Source: Paludibacter sp.
Lineage (GTDB): Bacteria > Bacteroidota > Bacteroidia > Bacteroidales > Paludibacteraceae
Direction: 5' to 3'
Assembly (NCBI GenBank): GCA_028690665.1
Contig: JAQVAV010000007.1
Coordinates: 62,001-126,000, forward strand
DNA: 64,000 bases
Shown here piece by piece: positions 10,026 through 19,182 of this stretch. Made by a program: the position numbers and the translations under genes. The number at the start of each line of letters is the position of its first letter. The first letter of the stretch is position 1. The notes under the pieces are model-generated. The model had not been told where the DNA came from. It saw only the letters and a program-made list of their open reading frames with translations, and searched no databases.

Positions 10026-11105
10026 ATGAAAAAATTTGGTTTTCTAATGTTAGGCCTCATGCTTTCGTTAGCTGCATTTTCTCAAAAAGCGGTTATTAAG
10101 TTTGATGAAAAACAATATGATTTTGAAAAAATCAATGAAGCAGATGGCAAGGTTTCTCACGTATTTATTTTTACGAACACAGGTGCTTCTCCTTTGGTTA
10201 TAAGTAAAGTTCGTGCTTCCTGTGGTTGTACGACCCCAACCTGGACAAAAGAACCTATTGAGCCGGGGAAAAAAGGTTCGATTACTGTAACCTACAATCC
10301 TGCTGGCAGGCCCAGCTTTTTTACAAAAACCATTACCGTGTCAAGTAATGCTACCGAAGAACAAACTACTTTGGTTATTAAAGGAGAAGTTATTCCTAAA
10401 GTACAATCGAATAATCCTTCGTTGCCTGTGGTTATGGGAGACTTGCGTCTGAAATCGAAAGTAGTGCAAATGAACAATGTGGACAAGGGTAAAATCCAGA
10501 CAAGATATATTGATATTCAGAATGAAGGAAAATCGGAAATGAGAGTTAGTTTGGAAAATCTCCCAGCTTTTGTAACGGCTACTGTAACTCCCCAGGTTTT
10601 AAAGGCAGGCGAAACGGGTAAAATAACGTTTACGTTTAACGCAAAAGCCTACAGTCAGTGGGGCCCTGTAAGTGAAGATGTTTTTGTTGTGTTAAATAAC
10701 AAGCGGAAATACTCACCGGAATTTTCTATGAAAGTTGTTGCAAACGTAGTGGAAGACTTTGGCCAAATGACATTGGATCAAAAAAGAAATGCTCCGATTT
10801 TAGAAACTCCCGGGAGAAGTATTGATTTGGGCGTAATCAAGAAATCTTCGAAAAAAGTGGCAAAATTCAGAATCTCAAATAAGGGGATTGATCCGCTTGA
10901 AGTGCGCAGGATTATTAATAATAACAGAGAAATAAACGTACATCAGTCCAATATGACGGTTAAAGGAGGAAAATCAGCCAATGTGATTATTGATGTGAGT
11001 TCTAAAACATTACCTGCCGGAGATTACAAAAAAGCAATTACAATTCAGACGAACGACCCGGATAATTCATTTATTTTGGTAACTTTGAACTGGAAAGTTC
11101 AGTAA
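10026..11105 (+). CDS. DUF1573 domain secreted protein
   Basis: Secreted or periplasmic protein of unknown function made of immunoglobulin-like DUF1573 repeats. I start at ATG 10026 (MKKFGFLMLG...AAFSQ), which gives a normal signal peptide and 359 residues; an in-frame start 54 bases earlier lies at the promoter. The first repeat (about residues 25-125) carries the hallmark ISKVRASCGCTTPTW. A middle Ig-like segment and a C-terminal repeat with the PLEVRRI...TNDPDNSFILVTLN pattern follow. Such proteins are abundant in Bacteroidota, and a role in envelope adhesion or assembly is only a guess. It is monocistronic, with a terminator just downstream. Confidence 0.88.
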   Translation: MKKFGFLMLGLMLSLAAFSQKAVIKFDEKQYDFEKINEADGKVSHVFIFTNTGASPLVISKVRASCGCTTPTWTKEPIEPGKKGSITVTYNPAGRPSFFTKTITVSSNATEEQTTLVIKGEVIPKVQSNNPSLPVVMGDLRLKSKVVQMNNVDKGKIQTRYIDIQNEGKSEMRVSLENLPAFVTATVTPQVLKAGETGKITFTFNAKAYSQWGPVSEDVFVVLNNKRKYSPEFSMKVVANVVEDFGQMTLDQKRNAPILETPGRSIDLGVIKKSSKKVAKFRISNKGIDPLEVRRIINNNREINVHQSNMTVKGGKSANVIIDVSSKTLPAGDYKKAITIQTNDPDNSFILVTLNWKVQ

Positions 11106-11130
11106 GAAATTAGTTGTAAAATTTATATTT

Positions 11131-11162
11131 CAGGGCTGGGATTTTCTAAATTTCCGGCCCTG
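11131..11162 (+). terminator. Intrinsic terminator after the DUF1573 gene
   Basis: CAGGGCTGGGA pairs with TTCCGGCCCTG (11 bp with two G-T pairs) across a short loop, and the right arm is followed by TTTATTCTAATT. It lies 26 bases after the stop codon. Confidence 0.7.
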
Positions 11163-11302
11163 TTTATTCTAATTCCAAGTTTTCCGCTTTTTGTTTAAAT
11201 GCAGAAATTATAGAAAGTTATAGATGGTAAGTTTACAAATTAATTGTCTGAAAATCATGCTTTCATAATTTGATTTGATAACTTGTAAATTATTTTAAAG
11301 TA

Positions 11303-12400
11303 GTGCATTACCAACATAATCATCCCGAAAACGATCCCTCTTACAAAGGTTTGAATGTAAACGAAGGCGTTAATTCGGCTCCGACAGTTAATCCTTATCA
11401 GCAAATCCGTAAAAAACGCCGCCAGTATACCGCTTCCGAATTTGTGGATGGTATTCTGGCAGGAGACATTTCTATGTTAAGTCAGGCTGTAACTTTAGTC
11501 GAAAGTTCGTTGCCCGAACATCAGACTGTTGCTCAGGAAGTGATTGAGAAATGTTTGCCTCATGCCGGAAATTCTGTCCGTCTTGGAATAACAGGAGTTC
11601 CCGGAGCCGGAAAAAGTACGTTTATTGAAGCCTTAGGTATGCATCTGGTACGCTCAGGGCATAAATTAGCCGTATTAGCCATTGACCCGAGCAGTGAACG
11701 TTCGAAAGGAAGCATTCTCGGGGATAAAACGCGAATGGAAGAATTGTCAGTGGCCAAGAGTGCATTTATCCGTCCTTCGCCATCGGCTGGTTCATTGGGT
11801 GGTGTTGCCCGTAAAACAAGAGAGAGTATTGTGCTTTGCGAAGCTGCCGGTTTTGATACGATTTTTGTGGAAACAGTGGGAGTAGGGCAGTCGGAAATAG
11901 CGGTTCATTCCATGGTTGATTTTTTTCTGCTGATACAGTTGGCAGGTACGGGAGACGAGCTTCAGGGTATTAAACGGGGAATCATGGAAATGGCTGACGG
12001 CATAACGATTAATAAATGTGACGGAACCAATATTGATAAAGCCAAAGTTGCGAAAACACAGTTTCAGAATGCCCTGCATCTTTTCCCGCCACATGAATCG
12101 GGTTGGGAACCGCAGGTAGTCACTTGTTCGTCGGTAGAATATACAGGAATAGATGATGTTTGGAAAATGGTTGAGGACTATGTAACTTTTGTAAAACAAA
12201 ATCAATATTTTGACATTAAACGGAATTCCCAATCGAAATATTGGATGTATGAATCGATTAACGAGCAATTGAAAAATAGTTTTTATCTGAATCCGGATAT
12301 CAAGAATTTATTGAAATCTTATGAGGAAAAAGTACTGTCGAACGAGCTGAGTTCTTTTATTGCAGCAAAGCAATTGCTTGATAAATACTTTAAAGCCTGA
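11303..12400 (+). CDS. meaB: MeaB/ArgK-type G3E GTPase (methylmalonyl-CoA mutase chaperone)
   Basis: GTPase that protects and reloads adenosylcobalamin-dependent methylmalonyl-CoA mutase. The 365-residue protein has Walker A GVPGAGKST (98-106), the switch region ILGDKTRM, ETVGVGQSE as Walker B, and NKCDGTN as the base-recognition motif. It begins with GTG at 11303; no ATG lies near the conserved N-terminus, so the start is a choice between GTG and shorter forms. The mutase subunits are not in this window. A DNA methyltransferase follows after 23 bases and may be cotranscribed. Presence of MeaB implies propionate/succinate metabolism through methylmalonyl-CoA. Confidence 0.93.
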   Translation: MHYQHNHPENDPSYKGLNVNEGVNSAPTVNPYQQIRKKRRQYTASEFVDGILAGDISMLSQAVTLVESSLPEHQTVAQEVIEKCLPHAGNSVRLGITGVPGAGKSTFIEALGMHLVRSGHKLAVLAIDPSSERSKGSILGDKTRMEELSVAKSAFIRPSPSAGSLGGVARKTRESIVLCEAAGFDTIFVETVGVGQSEIAVHSMVDFFLLIQLAGTGDELQGIKRGIMEMADGITINKCDGTNIDKAKVAKTQFQNALHLFPPHESGWEPQVVTCSSVEYTGIDDVWKMVEDYVTFVKQNQYFDIKRNSQSKYWMYESINEQLKNSFYLNPDIKNLLKSYEEKVLSNELSSFIAAKQLLDKYFKA

Positions 12401-12423
12401 AAGCCAGAAACTGTATTGCCAGC

Positions 12424-13140
12424 ATGGAAATAAATGTTATACATAATCAGTCCTGTCTGGAAGGACTGAAAAATTTGCCGGACAATTGTGTTGATATGAT
12501 TTTTACCGATCCGCCGTATTATCAGTATCGTGCACAAAATGTAGCCGGACTTAAAAATCATAAAGACGTTGTTACCGAATTTGATTTCGACGGGTTCAAG
12601 TCGGAAGAAGAATATTTGAAATTTTTGGAAGATGTTCTGGCTGAGTGTTTCCGGATAGCTAAACCTGGAGCTGTCGGCTATTTGTGGTGTGGCGACGATT
12701 TTGTGTCGTTCATAAACCGAATTGTTGAGAAAGTCGGATTTCAGTTTCGAAAAGTGATCCATTGGCACAAAACAAACCCTTTTCCTGCTATTTATACCCG
12801 CAAAATGTATGCAAATAGCATGGAACTTTTGGTGCATTTTTCAAAAGGGACTCCTAAAACGTGGAATCACAAGCCTGTGAACCAAATGCACAATTTTATT
12901 GAAGCGCCTATTTGCATGGGAAAGGAGAGAACGATTCACAAAACTCAGAAGCCGTTGAAAGTTTGTTTGCCTTTTATTGAAATTAGCAGTAACGAGGGTG
13001 ATTTGATTTTAGATCCGTTTATGGGATCGGGAAGTACGGCAGTCGCGGCAAAGATGCTGAAAAGAAATTATATAGGTTTTGAACTGAATAATGACTATTG
13101 TACGATTGCATCAGAAAGATTAGAAAAGGTAAAACATTAA
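12424..13140 (+). CDS. Beta-class site-specific DNA methyltransferase, apparently orphan
   Basis: Transfers a methyl group from SAM to an exocyclic amine (N6-adenine or N4-cytosine) of DNA. In the 238-residue protein, motif IV DPPY (29-32) comes before motif I DPFMGSGST (197-205), the order of the beta class. The C-terminus (NYIGFELN, then ...CTIASERLEKV) is typical of the family. No restriction endonuclease, specificity subunit or Vsr gene lies next to it, so it is probably a solitary methyltransferase. Target recognition lies in the middle section and cannot be predicted. It starts 23 bases after meaB, an unusual partner. Confidence 0.88.
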   Translation: MEINVIHNQSCLEGLKNLPDNCVDMIFTDPPYYQYRAQNVAGLKNHKDVVTEFDFDGFKSEEEYLKFLEDVLAECFRIAKPGAVGYLWCGDDFVSFINRIVEKVGFQFRKVIHWHKTNPFPAIYTRKMYANSMELLVHFSKGTPKTWNHKPVNQMHNFIEAPICMGKERTIHKTQKPLKVCLPFIEISSNEGDLILDPFMGSGSTAVAAKMLKRNYIGFELNNDYCTIASERLEKVKH

Positions 13141-13170
13141 TAAAAGAGGAAATTCAAAAAGAAAAAAAAC

Positions 13171-13270
13171 GCAAATTCCCGCAAATCAACATAAATCATA
13201 AGTGATTAATAATGAGATAATATTGAAAATGGAATTTGCGTAAATTTGTGTGATTTGCACAATTTGTGTT
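13171..13270. repeat. Imperfect inverted repeat built from ~9-base units
   Basis: Left part (13171-13196) reads as GCAAATTCCC, GCAAATCAA, CATAAATC. Right part (13234-13270) reads as TTTGCGTAAA, TTTGTGTGA, TTTGCACAA, TTTGTGTT. The two halves are roughly reverse complements. They fill the gap between the convergent methyltransferase and rlmB genes. Confidence 0.6.
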
Positions 13271-13309
13271 CAGCATAAACACTTGTTGGGCACCTCCTTT
13301 ATGGTTATT

Positions 13310-14074
13310 TTATTCTGCTAATCTCTGTCTTACAGCCTCATAAATAAGTACTCCGGCTGCGACCGAAACATTGAGCGAGTCTATGGTTCCGAGCATGGGT
13401 ATTTTGACCATTTCGTCGCAAAGGCGTAAATGTTCGGGAGCTACTCCTTCGTCTTCCGACCCCATAACTAAAGCGATAGGTTCGGTCATGCTGACTTTGT
13501 TGTAATTTTCAGAAGCTTTTTCGCTTGCTGCTAATATTTTAATGCCAGAGGAAGCAATGTATTTTAGGGCGTTGACCAGATTGTGTTCCCGGCATACCGG
13601 AATCTTGAGTAACGCTCCGGCTGAAGTTTTTACTGCATCGCCATTCAACGCAGCTCCTCCTTTCAGAGGAACAACAATTGCATCCACACCGGCACATTCG
13701 CAGGTGCGTGCTATAGCCCCGAAGTTACGTACATCGGTTACCCCGTCGAGCACAACAATAAAAGGCATTTTTCCTTCTTCGTAAAGAGTTGGTATAATGT
13801 CTTCTATTCGTTGATAAGTTACAGGAGAAATGAAAGCAATTACACCCTGATGGTTTTTCATGGTAATCCGGTTCAGTTTTTCCAATGGAACTTTTTGTAC
13901 CGGAACTTCAAGACCATTCAACGCTGCAAACAGTTCACGTGAAAGTTCGCTTGTCATATCCCGGCGTAGTAAAATTTTGTCTATTTCTTTGCTTGCCTGG
14001 ATAGCTTCAATCACAGCTCTGATACCAAAAATCATATCCTTCTCGGGACGTTGTTTGTTTTTATAATTTATCAT
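13310..14074 (-). CDS. rlmB: 23S rRNA (guanosine-2'-O)-methyltransferase RlmB / TrmH family
   Basis: SPOUT-class rRNA 2'-O-methyltransferase, cytosolic. The N-terminal RNA-binding domain contains FGIRAVIEAI. The C-terminal knotted domain has DGVTDVRNFGAIARTCE (motif 1), MGSEDEGV (motif 2) and SLNVSVAAGVLIYEAVRQR (motif 3). I use the ATG at 14074 (254 residues, the usual length) rather than an in-frame TTG 30 bases upstream. G2251 methylation is the known role of RlmB, but TrmH-family paralogues with other targets cannot be excluded. Confidence 0.92.
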   Translation of the reverse strand: MINYKNKQRPEKDMIFGIRAVIEAIQASKEIDKILLRRDMTSELSRELFAALNGLEVPVQKVPLEKLNRITMKNHQGVIAFISPVTYQRIEDIIPTLYEEGKMPFIVVLDGVTDVRNFGAIARTCECAGVDAIVVPLKGGAALNGDAVKTSAGALLKIPVCREHNLVNALKYIASSGIKILAASEKASENYNKVSMTEPIALVMGSEDEGVAPEHLRLCDEMVKIPMLGTIDSLNVSVAAGVLIYEAVRQRLAE

Positions 14075-14167
14075 TTTTAGATATTTAATTGGGCAATTAT
14101 ACAAAAAACTTTTTCAAAGTATTGAATCTCTGAAAAAGTTTTCAGGTTTTTGTGAATTTATGTTTTA

Positions 14168-15451
14168 TTAATCGTTCATTAATCCGAGTTTGTCAAAAGC
14201 CCAGAAAAATAATGATAACACCACACCGATTACGGCAGCAAGCGCCATTCCTTTTAATTCTACCGAACCGATATGAACGGCGGCTCCGCTGACTCCAACT
14301 ACAAAAGTTATAGCCCCGAGCACCATGTTGCGGTTTTTACTGAAATCAACTTTCTGTTCGACAAACATGCGGAAACCTTGAACGGCAATTACGCCATATA
14401 ATAACATGGTTATACCGCCCATAACGGCTGTCGGAATCGTTGAAATAGCAGCTGCAATTTTTCCTATAAAGGAAAATAAAATGGCCAAAACAGCTGCACC
14501 GCGAATTACCCAGACCGAATAAACCCGGGTAATAGCCATTACGCCAATATTTTCGCCATAAGTAGTATTAGGGGGTGAACCGGCAAATCCTGAAATCACA
14601 TTACTGATACCGTCGCCAAGCAATGAACGATGTAATCCCGGATTTTTCATCAAGTCTTCGCCGGTAACTTTACCGGTTACAATCAGGTGGCTGATATGTT
14701 CGGCCAGTACAACGATACATGCCGGAGCAATAATCAGAATTGCATTGGGATCATAAACCGGAGCCTGAAAATGGGGCAATGCAATCCATGCCGCATTTGA
14801 AATAGCAGCAGTATCAACCATTCCCATAAAAAACGCCAGAATATATCCGGCAACTACAGCAAAAAGAATCGGGATAATTTGCATAAATCCGCGAAATATT
14901 ACAGAACCAACAATGCCGATAATTAATGTAAACATGGAAACTATAACAGTGTTCGTATCCATGATAAATGGTTGAACTGTTTGACCTGTTTGTGTCGGCC
15001 ATGGAGCCAGACCTGCCTGTTGGACAGCTACCGGAGCAAGTTCAAGACCAATGATGGCTACAACTGCACCCATAACAGCCGGAGGCATTACAATGTCAAT
15101 CCATTTAATGCCCCATTTATAGACAATAAGCGATATAATGATAAAAAATAATCCGAAGAAAATAAATCCAGATTGGGCATGAGCAAACCCTCCGTAGCTC
15201 GAAGCAATTAACATAACCGGGGCTATAAAAGCGAAGCTGGAACCCAGATAAGCAGGAATTCCACCCTTGGTTACAAGTGAGTAAATAATTGTTCCTATTC
15301 CATTCATTAATAATGTAATGGCCGGATCAACACCTAATAAAATCGGAACCAGAATAGTGGCTCCGAACATGGCTGTCAGATGCTGTAGGCTAAGCGGCAG
15401 ACTTTCGAGCAGAGGTAGTTTCTCGTGAATACCAATCGTTCGTTTTTCCAT
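14168..15451 (-). CDS. uraA: Uracil permease (NCS2/UraA family)
   Basis: Inner-membrane uracil:proton symporter. The 427-residue sequence has roughly 14 hydrophobic segments and begins with the UraA-type stretch PLSLQHLTAMFGATILVP. The substrate motifs (AEHISHLIVT and SPPNTTYGENIGVMA) are visible, the latter being the UraA signature with the key Glu and Asn. Length matches E. coli UraA. It stands between a small hypothetical gene (74 bases upstream) and rlmB, and no pyrimidine-salvage partner lies beside it. Confidence 0.94.
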   Translation of the reverse strand: MEKRTIGIHEKLPLLESLPLSLQHLTAMFGATILVPILLGVDPAITLLMNGIGTIIYSLVTKGGIPAYLGSSFAFIAPVMLIASSYGGFAHAQSGFIFFGLFFIIISLIVYKWGIKWIDIVMPPAVMGAVVAIIGLELAPVAVQQAGLAPWPTQTGQTVQPFIMDTNTVIVSMFTLIIGIVGSVIFRGFMQIIPILFAVVAGYILAFFMGMVDTAAISNAAWIALPHFQAPVYDPNAILIIAPACIVVLAEHISHLIVTGKVTGEDLMKNPGLHRSLLGDGISNVISGFAGSPPNTTYGENIGVMAITRVYSVWVIRGAAVLAILFSFIGKIAAAISTIPTAVMGGITMLLYGVIAVQGFRMFVEQKVDFSKNRNMVLGAITFVVGVSGAAVHIGSVELKGMALAAVIGVVLSLFFWAFDKLGLMND

Positions 15452-15525
15452 GAATTGATTTTTGAATTTGTTAGTGGATTATTTATTTTTAGTTAACTGC
15501 ATATTTAAAATAAACAAAGTCCGGA

Positions 15526-15933
15526 TTAATAGTCAATAATTTTTTGGAGATCAGCTATTGTTGCCTCACGTTCAAAAGAGAAGGTTTTATCTTTTTCGTT
15601 CAATATGCGGTGCAAAAGTAATGTTTTTCTGCTTAAATTTTTCATATTTTCAATAGCTCCTTTTTCATAAAGCGTATCAATAATAATTAACGACAGGTCA
15701 CAAAGTTTTTGGAGATAGGCTATAGTAAAAGAATTTTTCAGAATCAGAGCCTGAAACTCTTCATCTGAAAAATTCAATAAATCATTCACATTCACCGAAA
15801 GCGTTTCCTTGAATGCTTCATCGGCAAGCCTGAGCGCATCATTCTGCTTTCCGGCTTCTTTTAGCCCAAGCATGGCTGCAATAACACGGCTTAGCTTTTC
15901 GAGATATTTGATAAGATAATCTTCTTTGGGCAT
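15526..15933 (-). CDS. Small helical protein of unknown function
   Basis: A 135-residue, almost wholly helical cytosolic protein without signal peptide or membrane segment. It is vaguely like DUF6483-type proteins (N-terminal DYLIKYLEKLSRVIAAMLGL), but I cannot confirm that. It begins 6 bases after the lipoprotein gene and is the last gene of a tight three-gene run that starts with the C10 protease. No catalytic motif is recognisable. Confidence 0.7.
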   Translation of the reverse strand: MPKEDYLIKYLEKLSRVIAAMLGLKEAGKQNDALRLADEAFKETLSVNVNDLLNFSDEEFQALILKNSFTIAYLQKLCDLSLIIIDTLYEKGAIENMKNLSRKTLLLHRILNEKDKTFSFEREATIADLQKIIDY

Positions 15934-15939
15934 AAGAAT

Positions 15940-16464
15940 TTAAAATTCGATCTGAAAAGGAATAATATTTTCTTTGCTACAGTCCGCAAAACCAGTATCG
16001 ATAAGTTCATTGAGCTTTTTTACCGTATTTTCCTGATATTTTGTCCTCGGACCGCAATGGTACATTGCACTGAAAGGATGTTTTTCGGCTATATTTTTCA
16101 TCATGTTTTCTAATGTAGGAGCCTCATTCATTTTACTATATTCTTCGTAAGTATATTTTAGAAATACAGTATTGACAGATATTCCCCGGTTGTCTAACAA
16201 ATACCCGTTTTTAAGCTTAGTAGGTTTTGAAAGTTTTCCTTCGTACGTCAAATCCAATGGAGCAGGGTAGGAGACTATTTTCGTTTTTTCGGTATTCATG
16301 GTTACCGGAACCAGATCGTTGTAGTCTCCTATGGTTTTATAGATGACTGTTTGAGCAACTGCAAAGTTGATATTAGAGTCACTGCTTCGGCTGCTTTTTT
16401 CAGTGCTTTTGCATGAAAAAAGAAATAATGCAGAGAGGAACGAATATGTTAGTATTTTATGCAT
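15940..16464 (-). CDS. Predicted lipoprotein of unknown function
   Basis: A 174-residue protein with a signal peptide and a lipobox-like LFLFSC (Cys near residue 18), followed by a serine-rich linker. The mature part contains VPVTMNTEKTKIVSYPAP and YTYEEYSKM, a conserved-looking domain I recall only as hypothetical in Bacteroidales. It lies 6 bases after the C10 protease gene and 6 bases before the small helical gene, so the three are probably cotranscribed. Because C10 proteases of streptococci and Bacteroides fragilis are followed by inhibitor genes, an inhibitor role is possible but unproven. Confidence 0.75.
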   Translation of the reverse strand: MHKILTYSFLSALFLFSCKSTEKSSRSSDSNINFAVAQTVIYKTIGDYNDLVPVTMNTEKTKIVSYPAPLDLTYEGKLSKPTKLKNGYLLDNRGISVNTVFLKYTYEEYSKMNEAPTLENMMKNIAEKHPFSAMYHCGPRTKYQENTVKKLNELIDTGFADCSKENIIPFQIEF

Positions 16465-16470
16465 GAGTTG

Positions 16471-19005
16471 TTATTTCTTGATAAATTTCTCTGTATAATT
16501 TCCATTTTGTGTTTCTACATTCAGAATATAAACTCCTTTGTTCAGAGTACTGACCGAAACTTGTGTAGTGGTGCCGGAAACGTTTTTGTACACCAAAGTT
16601 CTTCCCGAAAGATCCGTGATTTTTATCTTACTCATATTTTGTTGAGTATTTATATTTAAAATATCAGATGCCGGATTTGGATAAATATTCAGTTTATTAT
16701 CGGTAACGTTAAGAACGTTTGTAACGTCATCCACCAATGTAAATTCTAAGTAAGAGTAATCTTTGGGAGTTATCCTACTCCAACCGTTAGTTTCGTCATA
16801 ATAGTAAACAGCCACTAAATAATCACCGTTATCCAGATCAAGAGACCCGCTGAAAGTAACCGTTCTTTCTTCATTAGTATCAAAAATAGCATCTTGATAT
16901 CCTAAATATGAAATGCTAGAGCCACCGGATGCATTGAAAATAAAAGCAATAATTTTGTTGTCGAAAAAGCCGGATGTGTTTTTTAGCGGGGCAGACAATA
17001 CTACATTGTTTTTATTTACAGCATTATTGTCCGGAAATGATATTGCTTCGGTGAGTGTCAGATTAGGGCCTTCTGTTGGTTCTGTTAATATGTTTTTTAC
17101 CAGAGGGTTTCCAAGTGCTGATACATCTGAAACTGTATAAAAATTATTTGTCGGATCGTACATAGCACTGACATAATATTCGCCCGGTTCAAGTCCGATG
17201 GAGTCACTCAAATCGATAATCCGTGTTTCGTTGTGTGTGACATTAATTGGCGTATAAATGAATTGATAAACACTATTGTCTGCTTTTGACGTTAGAGCAA
17301 CTCCTAGAATTGAGTTGTATTCTTCTCCCGTGTTGGTAACTTTTATAGTTACTCTTCCTGTTTTTGTCTGGTACAGGTTTCCTGTCACGGCAATAGAATC
17401 GAGTGTTAATACGGGACCGGTGGTTGTCGGAACGTCAATATTAATGTTGGATGAATTTACCGTCAGGTTGATATAGTTAGGATTACCCACCAAACCACGC
17501 ATAATTTGCCAGTCCGTTTCTGAGTTGGCTTTGTAGATTAAATATAGTTTATAATTTCCGGAAGCCAAGGATGAATTTATCGATGCATTCAGGTTTAGTG
17601 TGTTCCAGCCGGAATAAGATTGAAGGTTACTCACAGTTGTTGTTCCTGTTACCTGTTTTAATGAATTATTCTGATAAATGCCTAAACCAATACTTCCATT
17701 AAATGTATTGATTCCTAAATTGTAAACCTTTTCTGTGGTAACTGTAAAACTTTGATTTTTATTTACGCTTGTTGAAGTGGTGGTCGGAGCCGAATTGTAT
17801 TCATATAACAAATAAGTTGGTGTAGTTGAACTGTTTGGTTTTTGAATACCGATAGTGGCTGCCTGATAGCAGTCAAATCCGCCTGTACTGCCGCCAATTC
17901 CCTGTACGTCAGGATTTAGAGCCGATATCTCGAAATATCCGTTTGAGAGACCTCCCCATCCCCAGTTTATATGAAAAAGTCCGTTACTGTCATATCCATC
18001 CAATACGAATTCGTGTCCAGAAGTAAGTGTGTGACCGGAGTAAATAACTGGACGGGAAGCATCTATTTCTGTCTGAATGAGGTAAGACCATTCTTCCCGG
18101 GTGTAATAGTCTCTTGAATACTCCTGAATATTGGAGTCGTAACCAAAATTATTAATAAGTGCTTTACCAATTTCCCTGGAGTAAGCACCGCTCGATGTTG
18201 TCTTATAATCCATATCTACAGCTATTCCGCAATTATACATGAGTGCCGCTACCGCGTCTTTTTCGGTGTTGGTACTTGTTGACGAGTAAGTGTCAGTCAT
18301 GTTAGCCCAGTCAAAAGTTGTTTCTGAAAAGTCTAAACTGAGAGGGATATTAAGTGTCCTTGTCGTGTAGGAGTTAGAGCCTGTTCCGGATACCGGCCAT
18401 TCATGATATTTCATGACCTGAGCCATAGCTGTTGCAACACAACCGGTATACCCTTTAGTTCCATCACTATCTATTGCCGGACATAAATTATTGTAGGGGC
18501 TACCCTGATTCCATTTTGTTCCTCCCAAAAGAGGTGGAACACTTAACGCTAATGAAGCAGACTGCTTTGTTGAGTTTGTTTCCACCGGGATAGTAAAGGT
18601 AGTGGCATCTGTACTTTCTGTATTTGTTACAGAACTGATTTCTGAACTATAATTGTCCAGCCAATATTGTAAATTTTCAGGGCAATTGACCAGATCGAAA
18701 GAAGATTCATCCGAATATCCCAGAATTTGTTTTGTTTGATCATTGGCCGAAATTATTACAAAACCCGAATTTCCCTTATTAAAGACGTAGAATGCCGATA
18801 TAGAATCCCCTGATACCGGTTTGTATTTTTTTATGTAATTCAACGTCAAATTATTTGCTGTAATTTTTTGAATGCCAGCATTGGAAGATCGGTTACTATA
18901 AAATTGTTGTGCAATTTTAATTGCTTTTGATTGTGAAATTTCTCCGGCAAATGAAAATGAAAAAACAAAGAATATACAAAGCAGAGATATAAATGCTTTC
19001 TTCAT
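16471..19005 (-). CDS. Secreted C10 (streptopain-like) cysteine protease with T9SS sorting domain
   Basis: Extracellular thiol protease, 844 residues. Order: signal peptide (1-20), Spi-type propeptide (about 20-135), C10 catalytic domain with nucleophile Cys near 188 in GCVATAMAQVMKYH and His near 331 in SGHEFVLDGYD followed by NWGWGG, several Ig-like CARDB-type domains, and a T9SS type A sorting domain. The sorting domain begins at NIYPNPASD and ends in GNYTEKFIKK. Export through the Sec system and then T9SS, with removal of the C-terminal domain, is expected for this class. First gene of a three-gene run with a lipoprotein and a small helical protein. A -7-like TACCTTTG lies 33 bases upstream. 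Confidence 0.95.
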   Translation of the reverse strand: MKKAFISLLCIFFVFSFSFAGEISQSKAIKIAQQFYSNRSSNAGIQKITANNLTLNYIKKYKPVSGDSISAFYVFNKGNSGFVIISANDQTKQILGYSDESSFDLVNCPENLQYWLDNYSSEISSVTNTESTDATTFTIPVETNSTKQSASLALSVPPLLGGTKWNQGSPYNNLCPAIDSDGTKGYTGCVATAMAQVMKYHEWPVSGTGSNSYTTRTLNIPLSLDFSETTFDWANMTDTYSSTSTNTEKDAVAALMYNCGIAVDMDYKTTSSGAYSREIGKALINNFGYDSNIQEYSRDYYTREEWSYLIQTEIDASRPVIYSGHTLTSGHEFVLDGYDSNGLFHINWGWGGLSNGYFEISALNPDVQGIGGSTGGFDCYQAATIGIQKPNSSTTPTYLLYEYNSAPTTTSTSVNKNQSFTVTTEKVYNLGINTFNGSIGLGIYQNNSLKQVTGTTTVSNLQSYSGWNTLNLNASINSSLASGNYKLYLIYKANSETDWQIMRGLVGNPNYINLTVNSSNINIDVPTTTGPVLTLDSIAVTGNLYQTKTGRVTIKVTNTGEEYNSILGVALTSKADNSVYQFIYTPINVTHNETRIIDLSDSIGLEPGEYYVSAMYDPTNNFYTVSDVSALGNPLVKNILTEPTEGPNLTLTEAISFPDNNAVNKNNVVLSAPLKNTSGFFDNKIIAFIFNASGGSSISYLGYQDAIFDTNEERTVTFSGSLDLDNGDYLVAVYYYDETNGWSRITPKDYSYLEFTLVDDVTNVLNVTDNKLNIYPNPASDILNINTQQNMSKIKITDLSGRTLVYKNVSGTTTQVSVSTLNKGVYILNVETQNGNYTEKFIKK

Positions 19006-19037
19006 ATTAAAATAAACTATTGTGTTATATATTCAAA

Positions 19038-19045
19038 CAAAGGTA
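19038..19045 (-). promoter_or_regulatory. -7 element of the C10 protease operon
   Basis: The complement of 19038-19045 is TACCTTTG, a match to TAnnTTTG, 33 bases before the protease ATG. No -33 TTTG is seen at the usual distance. Confidence 0.4.
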
Positions 19046-19182
19046 ATAATGTTTAAGATAAATAGAGATAAGATTTAGATTTTATCTCTATTTAAAGTCT
19101 GTAAATATATTACATCTCTTTTGAATTTTAAAATTTTCCATAGATAAAGCCTTATTTTTTGTTTGCTATTTTATGCAATAAA

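Noticed and set aside
12424-13140. A restriction-modification system
   Set aside because: Only the methyltransferase is present. Neighbours are meaB and rlmB, and no nuclease gene is seen.
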